Of a stretch of 64,000 bases of DNA, positions 1 through 8,179 are shown piece after piece (position 1 is the stretch's first letter; every line of letters begins with the position of its first letter). Source of the stretch: Paenibacillus pinistramenti (lineage in GTDB: Bacteria; Bacillota; Bacilli; Paenibacillales; Paenibacillaceae); contig NZ_VAWG01000002.1 in the NCBI RefSeq assembly GCF_005869875.1, positions 248,001 through 312,000 on the forward strand, read 5' to 3'. Made by a program: the position numbers and the translations under genes. The notes under the pieces were generated by a model. The model saw nothing but the letters and a program-made list of their open reading frames with translations, was not told where the DNA came from and did no database searches.

Positions 1-660
1 AGCTGTATTCCTACTCTGCTGGGGTATTTAAGCATCGGCCTTGCTGCAGGTGTGGTTGAGAAAACAGCCGGGCTCACCATTCCGGAGATTCTGCTGATGT
101 CGGTGCTGATCTATGCCGGATCCGCACAATTTATTGCTGCCGGCATGCTGGCGGCCGCAAGTTCCCCCGCCGCAATTGTGTTCACCATCTTCTTTGTCAA
201 TCTCCGCCATCTGCTGCTCAGCGCAGCTCTGTCGCCCTATTTCCGTCATCTTACGCCTGTCAAGAATATGCTGATCGGCATGCTGCTCACAGATGAGACC
301 TTCGGCGTCGCCATCCAGCAGGCAGCCCGAAAGAAGCAGCTGTCCGAAAAATGGATGCAGGGCCTCAATATTACCGCCTACATAAACTGGATTGCCGCCA
401 ACGCTGCCGGCGCTTATTTCGGCAAATGGATTGCAGATCCTGAACAATACGGACTTGATTTTGCCCTGCCCGCCATGTTCATCGGGCTCCTCGTGCTGCA
501 GCTGTTAAGCCGGGGAAAGGCAGCAGCGGATCTCGCAGTCGCCTTATGCTCCATCGGACTTGTAATCGGGCTTAGTTACGTCACTTCCGGCAGCTTCAGC
601 GTCATATTGGCGACCGTAATTGCCTCAACTCTCGGAATGGCGGTGAAGAAATGGAAATAA
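1..660 (+). CDS. azlC: AzlC family branched-chain amino acid exporter subunit (5' end cut by window)
   Basis: Large membrane subunit of the two-component AzlCD exporter, which moves branched-chain amino acids and their analogues out of the cell. The reading frame is open from base 1, and the residues before the internal GTG at 52 (PTLLGYLSIGLAAG) already belong to the conserved AzlC start, so only a short N-terminus is missing. The visible 219 residues contain several hydrophobic segments and the family stretch YAGSAQFIAAGML followed by NLRHLLLSAAL. The stop overlaps azlD by 10 bp, as usual for translationally coupled azlCD pairs. Function is from family knowledge; the substrate in this organism is not shown. 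Confidence 0.93.
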   Translation, partial: SCIPTLLGYLSIGLAAGVVEKTAGLTIPEILLMSVLIYAGSAQFIAAGMLAAASSPAAIVFTIFFVNLRHLLLSAALSPYFRHLTPVKNMLIGMLLTDETFGVAIQQAARKKQLSEKWMQGLNITAYINWIAANAAGAYFGKWIADPEQYGLDFALPAMFIGLLVLQLLSRGKAAADLAVALCSIGLVIGLSYVTSGSFSVILATVIASTLGMAVKKWK

Positions 661-968
661 ATCAGGATGTTCTGCTGATGATTATCGGTGCCTCGATCGT
701 TACCCTGATCCCAAGAATTGTTCCGCTTATGCTTCTCAGCCGGATCCAGATTCCGGAATGGGGCATGCGCTGGTTAAACTTCGTGCCCATCGCGGTGATG
801 TCTGCCCTGGTAGGGCAAGAGCTGTTTATCTCTGACGGGAAGCTGTCGTTTGACCCCGAGATGCTGGCTGCCCTGCCGGCTCTGGCCACAGCGTTCTGGA
901 CAAGAAGTTTACTCGGAACTGTTATTGTTGGAATCCTATCCATGATGGTGCTGCGGTATTTATTTTGA
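651..968 (+). CDS. azlD: AzlD family branched-chain amino acid exporter small subunit
   Basis: Small (105 aa) membrane partner of AzlC, needed with it for export of branched-chain amino acids. It has the typical AzlD length and three to four hydrophobic segments, with the conserved start-of-family pattern IPRIVPLMLLSR and later PIAVMSALV. The ATG at 651 lies inside the end of azlC, so the two are coupled. A strong terminator follows 20 bp after the stop, so the azlCD unit ends here. Confidence 0.92.
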   Translation: MEINQDVLLMIIGASIVTLIPRIVPLMLLSRIQIPEWGMRWLNFVPIAVMSALVGQELFISDGKLSFDPEMLAALPALATAFWTRSLLGTVIVGILSMMVLRYLF

Positions 969-986
969 ATGATGTAGTGATAGAAA

Positions 987-1025
987 AAAGCCCAAAGCAG
1001 AGATTCTGCTTTGGGCTTTGCTTTT
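987..1025. terminator. Bidirectional rho-independent terminator
   Basis: The arms 989-1001 and 1005-1017 form a perfect 13-bp stem around a 3-nt loop, extendable by A-T pairs. There are A residues before it and T residues after it, so it can serve azlD on the plus strand and the lipoprotein gene ending at 1072 on the minus strand. Confidence 0.9.
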
Positions 1026-1071
1026 TGCTAAGGGCTCCATTTAAGCTCTAATTTCCATTTCGCCGTCAGGA

Positions 1072-3183
1072 TCAGCCGTTTACTTCAGTGCCAGTGCCAG
1101 TGCCTGTACCAGTGCCCGCTGGGTCCTGACCGTCCTGGGTGCCTGGCATTCCGTGCCGTCCGCCGCCTTGGCCGCCTCCGCCAAATGAGCTTGGCTGTGT
1201 CGTTACGCCGGATTCATTCACATAAGTGACTTTATCTCCCATGGCGAACGTTACGACTTTGGTGCTGCCGCTTGTCGAACCGTCTTTGTAGAGACCGTCT
1301 GCCGCCGTTCCGGTGGAAGTGCCGCCGGTAGAGATCGTGTAATTCTCTCCGGACTTCAGATCAGGCGAAGAGATGACGATGCTGCTGAACGTTTTGGACG
1401 GTGCGAAGGCTGCCACCGTTTTGCCGGTGCTGTCTGTCAATGTAACCAGGGTGCCTGCTTCCAGGGTATCCGGGAAGGTCATCTGGATGGCAAGCTGCGT
1501 AGAATCCTCAGACGGCGCTTGTGCCATGCCGGAGCTGCCGGCTGCGATCAGCGTACCGCCGGACTGCTCGAATGTGCCGTTATAATCGAGCGGGCCGTTG
1601 CCGGAATCGGTTGGGCCGTTCACAATAGCCGTACCGCCTGTCATGGTCATCGAGCCGTTTGAATCCAGGCCGTCACCCTGCGCATCGACTACAAGATATC
1701 CGCCGCTGATTGCCAGTGTTCCGTCGGTTGTGCCGAAGGCGTCGCCTCCGCCGCCAGGTGCGGCTGCAGAGGAATTATCGTTGCCGCCGCCAACGTTTAC
1801 GCCGTCATCTGTTGTCGTTACATGAATCGTGCCGCCCGAAATTTGAATATCCGAGCCCTCAATGCCTTCATAACTCTTGACCACATCAATCGTACCGTTA
1901 GAGATGGACAGTCCGTTGTCGGCATGCACGCCATCATCACCTGATGACAGGGTGAATTGTCCGCCCATAATCGCCGCGTCTGCGCTGCTGTGAAGGGCGT
2001 CATCAGCTGCGTCAATCGTAAATTTACCGTCCATAATCGCGATATCTCCAGCCGCTTTCAGGGCTTTAGCACTTGTAGACTCCGTCTCTTCTGTGGAGCT
2101 GGTCGAGCTGGACGAACTGGACGCCGAGCTGTCTGCCGATGAGGCAGCCGCTGCTGTATCACTGGACTGGCTTGGAGCGGTACCGTCCGACGGGGCTTGG
2201 CCTCTGAATCCGCCCATCTTCTGATCTTCATGCGTCTTGGTTGAGTTCGCGCTGCCGCCGCCTGTAACGATGTCATAGGTGCCGCCTGCAATATACAGGG
2301 AAGAAGCTGCCTGAATGCCGTCATTGACTGACGTGATATCAAAAGTTCCGCCTGCAATGGCTACATATCCTTTGTCGTCTTCGCTGTCATTGGTGGACTT
2401 CATACCGTCGCCTCCGGCATCCACGGTGATCGTTCCTTCTTTAACGGCTACCAGATCACGGCCAATAATGCCGTCGTCGGCTGCTTTGACGTTGATCGTG
2501 CCGCTCATGATCTTCAGGTCGTCTTTGCTCGTAATACCATCTTTGGCATTGCCTTCTACATTAAGGGAGCCTGTACCGTTAATGGTCAGATCGCTCTTGC
2601 TGTAGAATGCCGCGGTAGGCGCTTCTTCTGAGGTATCTGAATAAGTCGCTCCGTCCGCCAGCGTGTTATCTGTTCCTTCCTGCAGTGTTACGATCGTTTT
2701 ATCGGACTGCTGGATATAGAAAGCAGGACCGCTTGCATTGGTGATTTTGGCACCATTCAGCACAATATGCACTTCCGCATCTTCCGGCGCATTCACGACG
2801 AGCTGGCCGTTTGTCAGCGTTCCGCTGACCACATAGGTCCCGGCTGCAGTGATTGTAACGACACCGCCGCTGGCTGATGCGCCTGAGCCTGTTACAGTGG
2901 CGCTAGTTGAATTAAGCGTGATGGCCGTTGAGCTGCCTGCATCCCAGGTCGTCAAGCTGTCATTATCGTCAAATCCGGTCTGCTTGGAGATGTCCACACT
3001 TGCCAGCTTCACGGCTGCCGCCGAAGCGGCGCCGCTTGAGCTGACTGCTGCAGCTGTCTGCGAGCTGTTTGCAGAGGTGCTCGCAGAGCTGGAAGAGCTG
3101 GTGGAATTGGCGCTGCATCCTGCAGCCAGCAAAGCGCTGATCATCATGATTCCGGCTACTTTAGACTTCTTAAATCGTTTCAT
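1072..3183 (-). CDS. Lipoprotein with Cthe_2159-type carbohydrate-binding beta-helix (DUF4353)
   Basis: Predicted surface lipoprotein of 703 aa. The ATG at 3183 is chosen because a GAGAGG ribosome site lies 9 nt upstream; the in-frame TTG at 3192 directly abuts that site. A lipid-attachment box LLAAGC puts the acylated Cys at residue 23, followed by a Ser-rich linker. The body is made of repeated short beta-strand units with GG-T and DDG turns (for example MGGQFTLSSGDDGVHADNG), the pattern of the Cthe_2159 right-handed beta-helix family, whose Clostridium thermocellum member binds cellulose and polygalacturonate. A Ser-rich insert near residues 330-370 and a Gly-rich tail ending in TG repeats are of low complexity. 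It is the last gene of the operon with DUF4956 and the VTC-domain protein; these three families commonly occur together. The ligand is unknown. Confidence 0.85.
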   Translation of the reverse strand: MKRFKKSKVAGIMMISALLAAGCSANSTSSSSSASTSANSSQTAAAVSSSGAASAAAVKLASVDISKQTGFDDNDSLTTWDAGSSTAITLNSTSATVTGSGASASGGVVTITAAGTYVVSGTLTNGQLVVNAPEDAEVHIVLNGAKITNASGPAFYIQQSDKTIVTLQEGTDNTLADGATYSDTSEEAPTAAFYSKSDLTINGTGSLNVEGNAKDGITSKDDLKIMSGTINVKAADDGIIGRDLVAVKEGTITVDAGGDGMKSTNDSEDDKGYVAIAGGTFDITSVNDGIQAASSLYIAGGTYDIVTGGGSANSTKTHEDQKMGGFRGQAPSDGTAPSQSSDTAAAASSADSSASSSSSSTSSTEETESTSAKALKAAGDIAIMDGKFTIDAADDALHSSADAAIMGGQFTLSSGDDGVHADNGLSISNGTIDVVKSYEGIEGSDIQISGGTIHVTTTDDGVNVGGGNDNSSAAAPGGGGDAFGTTDGTLAISGGYLVVDAQGDGLDSNGSMTMTGGTAIVNGPTDSGNGPLDYNGTFEQSGGTLIAAGSSGMAQAPSEDSTQLAIQMTFPDTLEAGTLVTLTDSTGKTVAAFAPSKTFSSIVISSPDLKSGENYTISTGGTSTGTAADGLYKDGSTSGSTKVVTFAMGDKVTYVNESGVTTQPSSFGGGGQGGGRHGMPGTQDGQDPAGTGTGTGTGTEVNG

Positions 3184-3207
3184 ATTTATCAACCTCTCTT
3201 GTATGAA

Positions 3208-3888
3208 TTAGTATTCCTGACCCGAAGGGTTCATCGTTAAAGTGATATCGAGATTACCGTTCCGTGTACGCACGGCATCAAGCAGTTCTTTCTGGTTGGT
3301 GCCTGCAGGAAGCTTCACGGCATAGACGACTTCGTACAAGCTGCCGAGTTCGGTTGTCCGCACCTTTTTGAGCTCGTAGTTGATGTTGAACTTTTCAAAA
3401 ATTTCTGCAAAAGCTTCTTCGTATCCGAGATTCTCGGGAATAGTGACCTTCAGCTGTCTGAGCGAATCCTTACGGGCGCCAAATTTCAAGGCCTTCAAGA
3501 CAAACATCAGACCGCAGAGCAGCAGTGTGAACAGTACAGCATAACCATAAGCACCTACTCCGCAGGAAAGGCCGGCCGCCATGGAGAACAGGACATACGA
3601 GATATCCTTGGAATCGCCGGGGGCACTGCGGAACCGGATGATCGAGAAGGCTCCGGCAAGGCTGAAGGCGCGGGCGACGTTGCTGCCAATCAGGAGAATA
3701 ATGACGGCTACAATGGTTGGCAGCACCATCATGGTCAGCGCAAAGCTCTGCGTGTAAGTATTCTGCGTCTTCATATATGTCAAACTGATTACGGCACCGA
3801 CCAGAAGTGCAGCTACAAAGGTCAGCAGCGCCTGGGATAAAGTTAAGTCAGCATTAGCTGCATAAGAGTTAAAAATAGAATCGATCAT
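3208..3888 (-). CDS. DUF4956 membrane protein
   Basis: Integral membrane protein of 226 aa with about four hydrophobic segments in the first 130 residues (for example LTFVAALLVGAVISLTYM and TMMVLPTIVAVIILLIGS), then a soluble C-terminal domain. The conserved central stretch SLAGAFSIIRFRSAPGDSKD is characteristic of DUF4956. No biochemical role is established. Members are regularly encoded beside VTC-domain polyphosphate polymerases, and here the start overlaps the VTC gene by 4 bp (ATGA), so a physical or functional partnership in the membrane is inferred. Confidence 0.85.
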   Translation of the reverse strand: MIDSIFNSYAANADLTLSQALLTFVAALLVGAVISLTYMKTQNTYTQSFALTMMVLPTIVAVIILLIGSNVARAFSLAGAFSIIRFRSAPGDSKDISYVLFSMAAGLSCGVGAYGYAVLFTLLLCGLMFVLKALKFGARKDSLRQLKVTIPENLGYEEAFAEIFEKFNINYELKKVRTTELGSLYEVVYAVKLPAGTNQKELLDAVRTRNGNLDITLTMNPSGQEY

Positions 3889-4625
3889 ACGAGAATTCTC
3901 TCCCTTTCTGTATTCGCATAACGAATGGATTTTTTGTATTCATTTCCGTATTTGGAGAAGCCCGTCCGGTACATCTGATGCTCGGACAGCAGCTTGGACA
4001 GCCAGACCGGAATGGTCTTCTCTGCCTTTACTTCCATGAGCCATTGACCCTGCTCCATCAGCTGCTCGCCGTAATCGCCGGCCTCCAGCTTGAGATCGTA
4101 CCGCCGTGACCGGATGTTGGTATCAAAGGTGATCCGGAGGTCACGATTGCCTCTGCAGAACATGGCGATCCGGTCATATGCCAGATAGACCATCGGCTTA
4201 AGCTCGTACCGTGACAGAAAATATTCAATCTCCTGAATGACCTGCTGGTTCATGCCCTCCCTGTAGACGGGCGGCTGTCCGGTCCGGACAAATTCATACG
4301 CTTCCTGAAGCTTCAAAGAAGTGCGCCGTTTGTTCACCAGGCCGAATACTTTCTTCTTTAGCTCGAGGTATACTTTCGCGTCCGGTGCAGGTACACCGTA
4401 GGCCCGCAGCCGCAGCTTTTCCTTATACTTCGGTTTTGAAAGACTGCTGCGGATCAGTGTGTGCTGGTCTGTGTCATAGTACAAATTGCTGATGGCGTAA
4501 AACTTGTTGTCCTTGTTGTTGGCGTCCAGCTCCATATATTCCATCAGACGGCTGTAAATACCGTTGAAGGCTTGGGTATCCATCAAGTATTTGTTCTCAT
4601 ACCGGTTAAATACTTCAATTGCCAT
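3885..4625 (-). CDS. VTC-domain polyphosphate polymerase-like protein
   Basis: A 246-aa protein of the triphosphate tunnel metalloenzyme fold. Yeast Vtc4 of this family makes polyphosphate from ATP on the cytosolic face of membranes. The expected tunnel residues are visible: the RYENKY start (8-13), the basic RLR pair at R72 and R74, the E88-L-K90 motif with K99 downstream, FDTN at 167-170, and MEVKAEK with E198 and K200. No transmembrane segment is seen, so membrane association probably comes through the overlapping DUF4956 gene. It is first in its operon; a GGAGAG site precedes the ATG and the regulated promoter at 4675-4707 lies upstream. Polymerase activity is inferred from conserved residues. 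Confidence 0.85.
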   Translation of the reverse strand: MAIEVFNRYENKYLMDTQAFNGIYSRLMEYMELDANNKDNKFYAISNLYYDTDQHTLIRSSLSKPKYKEKLRLRAYGVPAPDAKVYLELKKKVFGLVNKRRTSLKLQEAYEFVRTGQPPVYREGMNQQVIQEIEYFLSRYELKPMVYLAYDRIAMFCRGNRDLRITFDTNIRSRRYDLKLEAGDYGEQLMEQGQWLMEVKAEKTIPVWLSKLLSEHQMYRTGFSKYGNEYKKSIRYANTERERILV

Positions 4626-4674
4626 TTTAAATCTCTCCTTCCCCGGCGGCTTGCGTTCCGCTCTTCATGTTTCT

Positions 4675-4707
4675 ATCTTATAGGGCGAACCTTTAATGAA
4701 ACTTAAA
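4675..4707 (-). promoter_or_regulatory. Direct-repeat operator and promoter of the VTC operon
   Basis: On the minus strand, TTTAAG (4707-4702) and TTAAAG (4696-4691) are spaced 11 bp start to start; TTAAAG is followed after exactly 10 nt by TAAGAT (4680-4675), a -10 box. The predicted transcript starts near 4668, ahead of the ATG at 4625. The same arrangement recurs upstream of the response regulator and the DUF4405 gene, so this is the likely binding site of that OmpR-type regulator acting as activator from the -35 region. Confidence 0.75.
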
Positions 4708-4761
4708 CAATTAAAATCATGTAAAATTCGTGTTAAAATTTCTGCACTTTTGTAAAAACCC

Positions 4762-4811
4762 CAAAAAAACAGCGGCTGTCTGGACCTCTTTCGTCCAAGA
4801 CTGCCGCTGCT
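4762..4811 (-). terminator. Terminator after the sensor kinase gene
   Basis: Read on the minus strand, GCAGCGGCAGTCTTGGAC pairs with GTCCAGACAGCCGCTG (one bulge and mismatch) and is followed by seven T. It separates the two-component genes from the VTC operon promoter. Confidence 0.85.
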
Positions 4812-4871
4812 TCTTCTCCCGGGCAAATGCCCTTCCGTTTCCGAATTCAAATAGACTTAAAGGACTTAAGG

Positions 4872-6146
4872 TTAACCGAGCTGCACATAAAAGGTTGTCG
4901 TCTCATTAGGCACGCTTCTCGCGTAAATCTTCCCTTTGTGCTGCTCTACAATGGATCTGGCAATGGCCAGGCCAAGGCCGTAGCCGCCCTTCTGGCGGGA
5001 ACGGGAAGCATCGACACGGTAGAAGCGGTCGAAGATCTTATCCAGATGATCGGCCGGAATCCCCGGTCCGGTATTGCTGACCGACAGCAGGATATGCCCT
5101 TTCTGTCTTTCCAAGGCAATGTTAATCGAGCCTTTCGGATTCGAATATTTGGCCGCGTTATCCAGCAGAATCATGACCACCTGCTTCATTTGCTCACTGC
5201 TGCCTGTGACTGACAAACCGGGCTCTATTCTGTAATCCATGACCAGATCCTTCTCGAAAATAACGGCTTCCATCGTCAAGATTACACTTTCCACGGCTTC
5301 ACTCAGGTTAAAAGGAACCTGAATGGTCCGTTCGCGTGCATCATCCATCTCGGTGAGATAGAGCAGGTCGTTCGTGAGCGTCTTCATGCGCTCGGTCTCC
5401 GATTTGATATGGTGCACCCACTTGGCCTGTTCGTTGACGGTATCTTCGCCATTGGCCAGCAGCACATCGGCGTTCGTGTTAATGACCGCAAGCGGTGTCT
5501 TCAACTCGTGCGAGGCATCGCCGATAAACCGCTTCTGCTTCTCAAATGCCTCTTTGACCGGCTTAATCGACCGGTTAGCAAAATACCGGCTCACCACATA
5601 GATGACGCCCAGCATCACAAGGGCGACGGCTGAGAAGGTGTAGATCAGATTAGTCAAAATCTTCTGCTGTGAGCTTACCTCCATAAAGGTGATCGAATAC
5701 CCGCTCGGGGTGGTTAAAACACTGTATGCCCAGCGGGTGCCGCTGATTGTGATCTTGGCGAACTCAGCGGGGTTCGAAGAGGCTTTGCTGACGGCTGTCG
5801 TGTAGAAGTCGCTGTCAATGTCATAGCGGGAATTAGTAGATGTAATATTCCACTGTTCGTCGGTCTCAAGCTCGAAGTAGACCGACCGGATGCGGATGTC
5901 ATCGTTCTCGTTCATTCCCGGGTGCAGATGACCTGACCCTGAGCCTGAGCCTGCCCCCATCCCCATTTGGTCCATGCTGCCGCCATCCTTCCTCGTCATC
6001 TCAGCGGCTTGACGGAGCTGTCCCTGCATGTCACTCTGGACATTTTGATAAGTGATCGTATAAATGGTTGCGAAGGCAACCAGCATGATTACAGATATGA
6101 TGATCATATTCATCAGCAGGAACCGATTGCGCAGTTTGTTAAACAT
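4872..6146 (-). CDS. Sensor histidine kinase, partner of the adjacent response regulator
   Basis: A 424-aa membrane kinase. Transmembrane segments near residues 11-32 and 166-187 frame an extracellular domain of about 130 residues. That domain holds a Met/Gly/His-rich stretch (SMDQMGMGAGSG then HLHPGM, residues 57-78), which suggests a metal or flexible sensing loop. The dimerisation/phosphoacceptor motif GDASHELKTPL places the phosphorylated His at 213. The ATP-binding N box (LLDNAAKY), G1 (NTGPGIP), F box (FDRFYR) and G2 (GGYGLGLAI) are all intact. No HAMP domain is obvious. Its ATG overlaps the regulator stop by one base. The signal is unknown; its neighbours point to envelope or metal stress. 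Confidence 0.92.
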   Translation of the reverse strand: MFNKLRNRFLLMNMIIISVIMLVAFATIYTITYQNVQSDMQGQLRQAAEMTRKDGGSMDQMGMGAGSGSGSGHLHPGMNENDDIRIRSVYFELETDEQWNITSTNSRYDIDSDFYTTAVSKASSNPAEFAKITISGTRWAYSVLTTPSGYSITFMEVSSQQKILTNLIYTFSAVALVMLGVIYVVSRYFANRSIKPVKEAFEKQKRFIGDASHELKTPLAVINTNADVLLANGEDTVNEQAKWVHHIKSETERMKTLTNDLLYLTEMDDARERTIQVPFNLSEAVESVILTMEAVIFEKDLVMDYRIEPGLSVTGSSEQMKQVVMILLDNAAKYSNPKGSINIALERQKGHILLSVSNTGPGIPADHLDKIFDRFYRVDASRSRQKGGYGLGLAIARSIVEQHKGKIYARSVPNETTTFYVQLG

Positions 6147-6823
6147 CAGGAAGCCGCCTCCAGTACATATCCGACGCCCCGGATGGTGTTAATCTTCACG
6201 GAGGACTGCAGGAAGGTCAGTTTCTTTCTCAGAAAAGAGATATAGACCTCCACGTTGTTATGCTCCGCGTCCGAATCAAATCCCCACAGCTTCTCAATGA
6301 TCTGCTCCTTGGAGGTCACAGCCTGCTTTCTGCTGATCAGCAGCTCCAGGAGCTCGCTTTCCTTCAGAATCAGCTTCAGCTCCTTGCCCTTGCAGGTGAG
6401 CTTGAGATGAGCCGTGTTCAGCTCAATATCCCCAATGCGGAGGGCGTCCTCTGGTACGACCTCGCCCTTCCGGCGCAGGGCGGCCCGGATGCGGGCAAGC
6501 AGTTCTCCCGTTGAGAACGGCTTGGCGACATAGTCATCCGCGCCATAATCCAGGCCGGCGATCCGGTCGGGCACTTCCCCTTTGGCCGTGAGCATGATGA
6601 CCGGGGTGGCAAGGCCTTCGGCCCGGATTCTTTTTAATATAGAGATGCCGTCCATGCCGGGGAGCATGATGTCAAGCAGCAGCAGATCATAAATATCGCT
6701 CAGCGCATTGTCCAGCCCCTCTTCCCCGTCGTTAACGACATCAACCGAATAATTCTGCTTCTTTAATATTTGAGAGAGCGCCTCCGCCAAATTCTCCTCA
6801 TCTTCTACAATTAATATTCTCAT
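6146..6823 (-). CDS. OmpR/PhoB-family response regulator
   Basis: A 225-aa two-domain regulator. The receiver domain has the acidic pair near D8, the phosphorylation site D51 in LLLLDIMLPGMDG, T79 and K101 in VAKPF. The C-terminal winged helix includes LKESELLELLISRKQAVTS and the recognition region NNVEVYISFLRKKL, ending RGVGYVLE. It is coupled by a 1-base overlap to the kinase. It probably controls three promoters in this block, including its own, which share a pair of TTAAG half sites spaced 11 bp, typical spacing for this family. Confidence 0.95.
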   Translation of the reverse strand: MRILIVEDEENLAEALSQILKKQNYSVDVVNDGEEGLDNALSDIYDLLLLDIMLPGMDGISILKRIRAEGLATPVIMLTAKGEVPDRIAGLDYGADDYVAKPFSTGELLARIRAALRRKGEVVPEDALRIGDIELNTAHLKLTCKGKELKLILKESELLELLISRKQAVTSKEQIIEKLWGFDSDAEHNNVEVYISFLRKKLTFLQSSVKINTIRGVGYVLEAAS

Positions 6824-6854
6824 TACTAGCAGCCCCTTTAATTGTCATGTCTTG

Positions 6855-6887
6855 ATGTTAGGTCCAAAACCTTTAATCTACCTTAAT
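6855..6887 (-). promoter_or_regulatory. Direct-repeat operator and promoter of the two-component genes
   Basis: On the minus strand, ATTAAG (6887-6882) and TTAAAG (6876-6871) are 11 bp apart; a 10-nt gap then leads to TAACAT (6860-6855) as -10 box. Layout and spacing match the VTC and DUF4405 promoters exactly, pointing to autoregulation. Confidence 0.7.
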
Positions 6888-6991
6888 TAAATGAAACCAA
6901 TTTTCTGATATCACTTTCTTCCATTATAGCGGTTCACGGCGCTCAGGCCAGCCTCTTCTTTTTTGCCAATAGTTCAAACAGAGACCAAGCA

Positions 6992-7024
6992 TTTAAGCTT
7001 CATTAAAGGTTCCCGCTATAAGCT
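6992..7024 (+). promoter_or_regulatory. Direct-repeat operator and promoter of the DUF4405-PspA operon
   Basis: TTTAAG (6992-6997) and TTAAAG (7003-7008) are 11 bp apart; after 10 nt comes TAAGCT (7019-7024) as -10 box. A 21-bp core is identical at 20 positions to the VTC operon site. The expected transcript start is near 7031, so the ATG at 7031 would be at +1, which supports translation from the ATG at 7091. Confidence 0.75.
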
Positions 7025-7090
7025 ATAGACATGAAGAGGACGGACAATACATTCGGGTACCTCAAAATCATGAAGGACGGAGACGAAGGA

Positions 7091-8116
7091 ATGAAGAAGA
7101 AAATCCCTTATGTAAAACTTACGCTGGACATTCTGATGGGAATCACGTTTGCGCTGCTCTATAACAAGAACGTACTGGGCGGGCTGGCTTTCCACGAGAT
7201 TGCGGGGGCAGCGATCGGAGCTGCTTTCATCACCCATATTCTGCTGAATTTCAAATTCGTGCAGAAAGTGACTGTCCGCTTGTTTGACAAGGCGCTTCCG
7301 GCCAGAACCCGTTTCAGCTATCTGCTGAGCTTCCTGCTCCTCTTGTCGATGGGGCTTGTGATCTTCAGCGGTCTGGTCATCTCGAGAGTCCTGCTGCCAA
7401 ACTTCCAGCTCGGTAATGAGAACTGGTTCAAAATGGCGCACATGGGCTCTGCCTATCTGGGACTGGCCCTGATCGGTGTTCATATCGGGCTGCACTGGCA
7501 TTGGGTCATTAAAATGTTCCAGAAGATTCTGCACCTTAAAGTCTCCAAGCGGCTGTCCCGAGTTCTGATGACCGGCGCTGCCGTAATTGTGCTCGGCTTC
7601 GGGGTTTACCAGTTCTATACCACGAGTTACTGGTCCAAGCTTCAGATGGTTCAGTCCATGTTCACCTCTACGGCAGGAGCCTCCGGCAAAGGCGGCTTTG
7701 AGCATGGAGGCGGATTTGACCGCGGAGGCGCAGCGCCAACAGATACAGGCTCAGCTTCGGCCGATACAGGCTCTTCCTCAACCGCAGATACGGCAGGTGC
7801 TTCCGGCACAACCGCTGCTGCTGCGCAGGCAAACGGAGCTTCTGCAGACAGCAGCGGCACCGTGCAGGCGGCTTCCGGAGATCAGAGTTCAAGCTTCAAG
7901 GATGGAGACTCTTTCGATTCGGATGAAGGCGGAATGCGCGGACAATTCGGCGGTGAGGGTGTTAAAGGCCGGGAATCGGGAAGTTCCAGCTGGTATCAGG
8001 TTCTCCTGACCTATTTTGGAATCATGGCTGTCTTTGCCGGCATCACCTACTATCTGGATAAATGGATCACTTCCCGCAAGAAGCGGGTACGCAAAACCGT
8101 TCAGCAGTCTGCATAA
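7091..8116 (+). CDS. DUF4405 membrane protein with low-complexity loop
   Basis: A 341-aa membrane protein. The first half is a four-helix DUF4405 domain with conserved His residues in or near the helices (LAFHEIAG, FITHILLNF, MAHMG and GVHIGLHWHW), a pattern resembling heme-binding cytochrome b-type bundles. Then follows an extended Gly/Ser/Ala/Thr-rich stretch of about 100 residues starting GGFEHGGGFDRGG, and a last helix (LLTYFGIMAVFAGITYYL) with a basic cytosolic end. The start at 7091 has GGAG 8 nt upstream; the ATG at 7031 sits at the predicted transcript start. Redox or heme function is inferred only. It heads the operon with the next gene and pspA. Confidence 0.8.
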   Translation: MKKKIPYVKLTLDILMGITFALLYNKNVLGGLAFHEIAGAAIGAAFITHILLNFKFVQKVTVRLFDKALPARTRFSYLLSFLLLLSMGLVIFSGLVISRVLLPNFQLGNENWFKMAHMGSAYLGLALIGVHIGLHWHWVIKMFQKILHLKVSKRLSRVLMTGAAVIVLGFGVYQFYTTSYWSKLQMVQSMFTSTAGASGKGGFEHGGGFDRGGAAPTDTGSASADTGSSSTADTAGASGTTAAAAQANGASADSSGTVQAASGDQSSSFKDGDSFDSDEGGMRGQFGGEGVKGRESGSSSWYQVLLTYFGIMAVFAGITYYLDKWITSRKKRVRKTVQQSA

Positions 8117-8144
8117 TGCCGCTGATAAATTCAAGTAATAAATT

Positions 8145-8162
8145 AAGGGGCGAAAGCCCCTT
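8145..8162 (+). other. Intercistronic GNRA-loop hairpin
   Basis: AAGGGGC and GCCCCTT form a perfect 7-bp stem closed by GAAA, directly before the AAGGAGG ribosome site of the next gene. There is no T-run, so it is not a terminator. It may stabilise or set processing of the downstream message. Confidence 0.6.
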
Positions 8163-8179
8163 GAAAGGAGGTGAAACAA

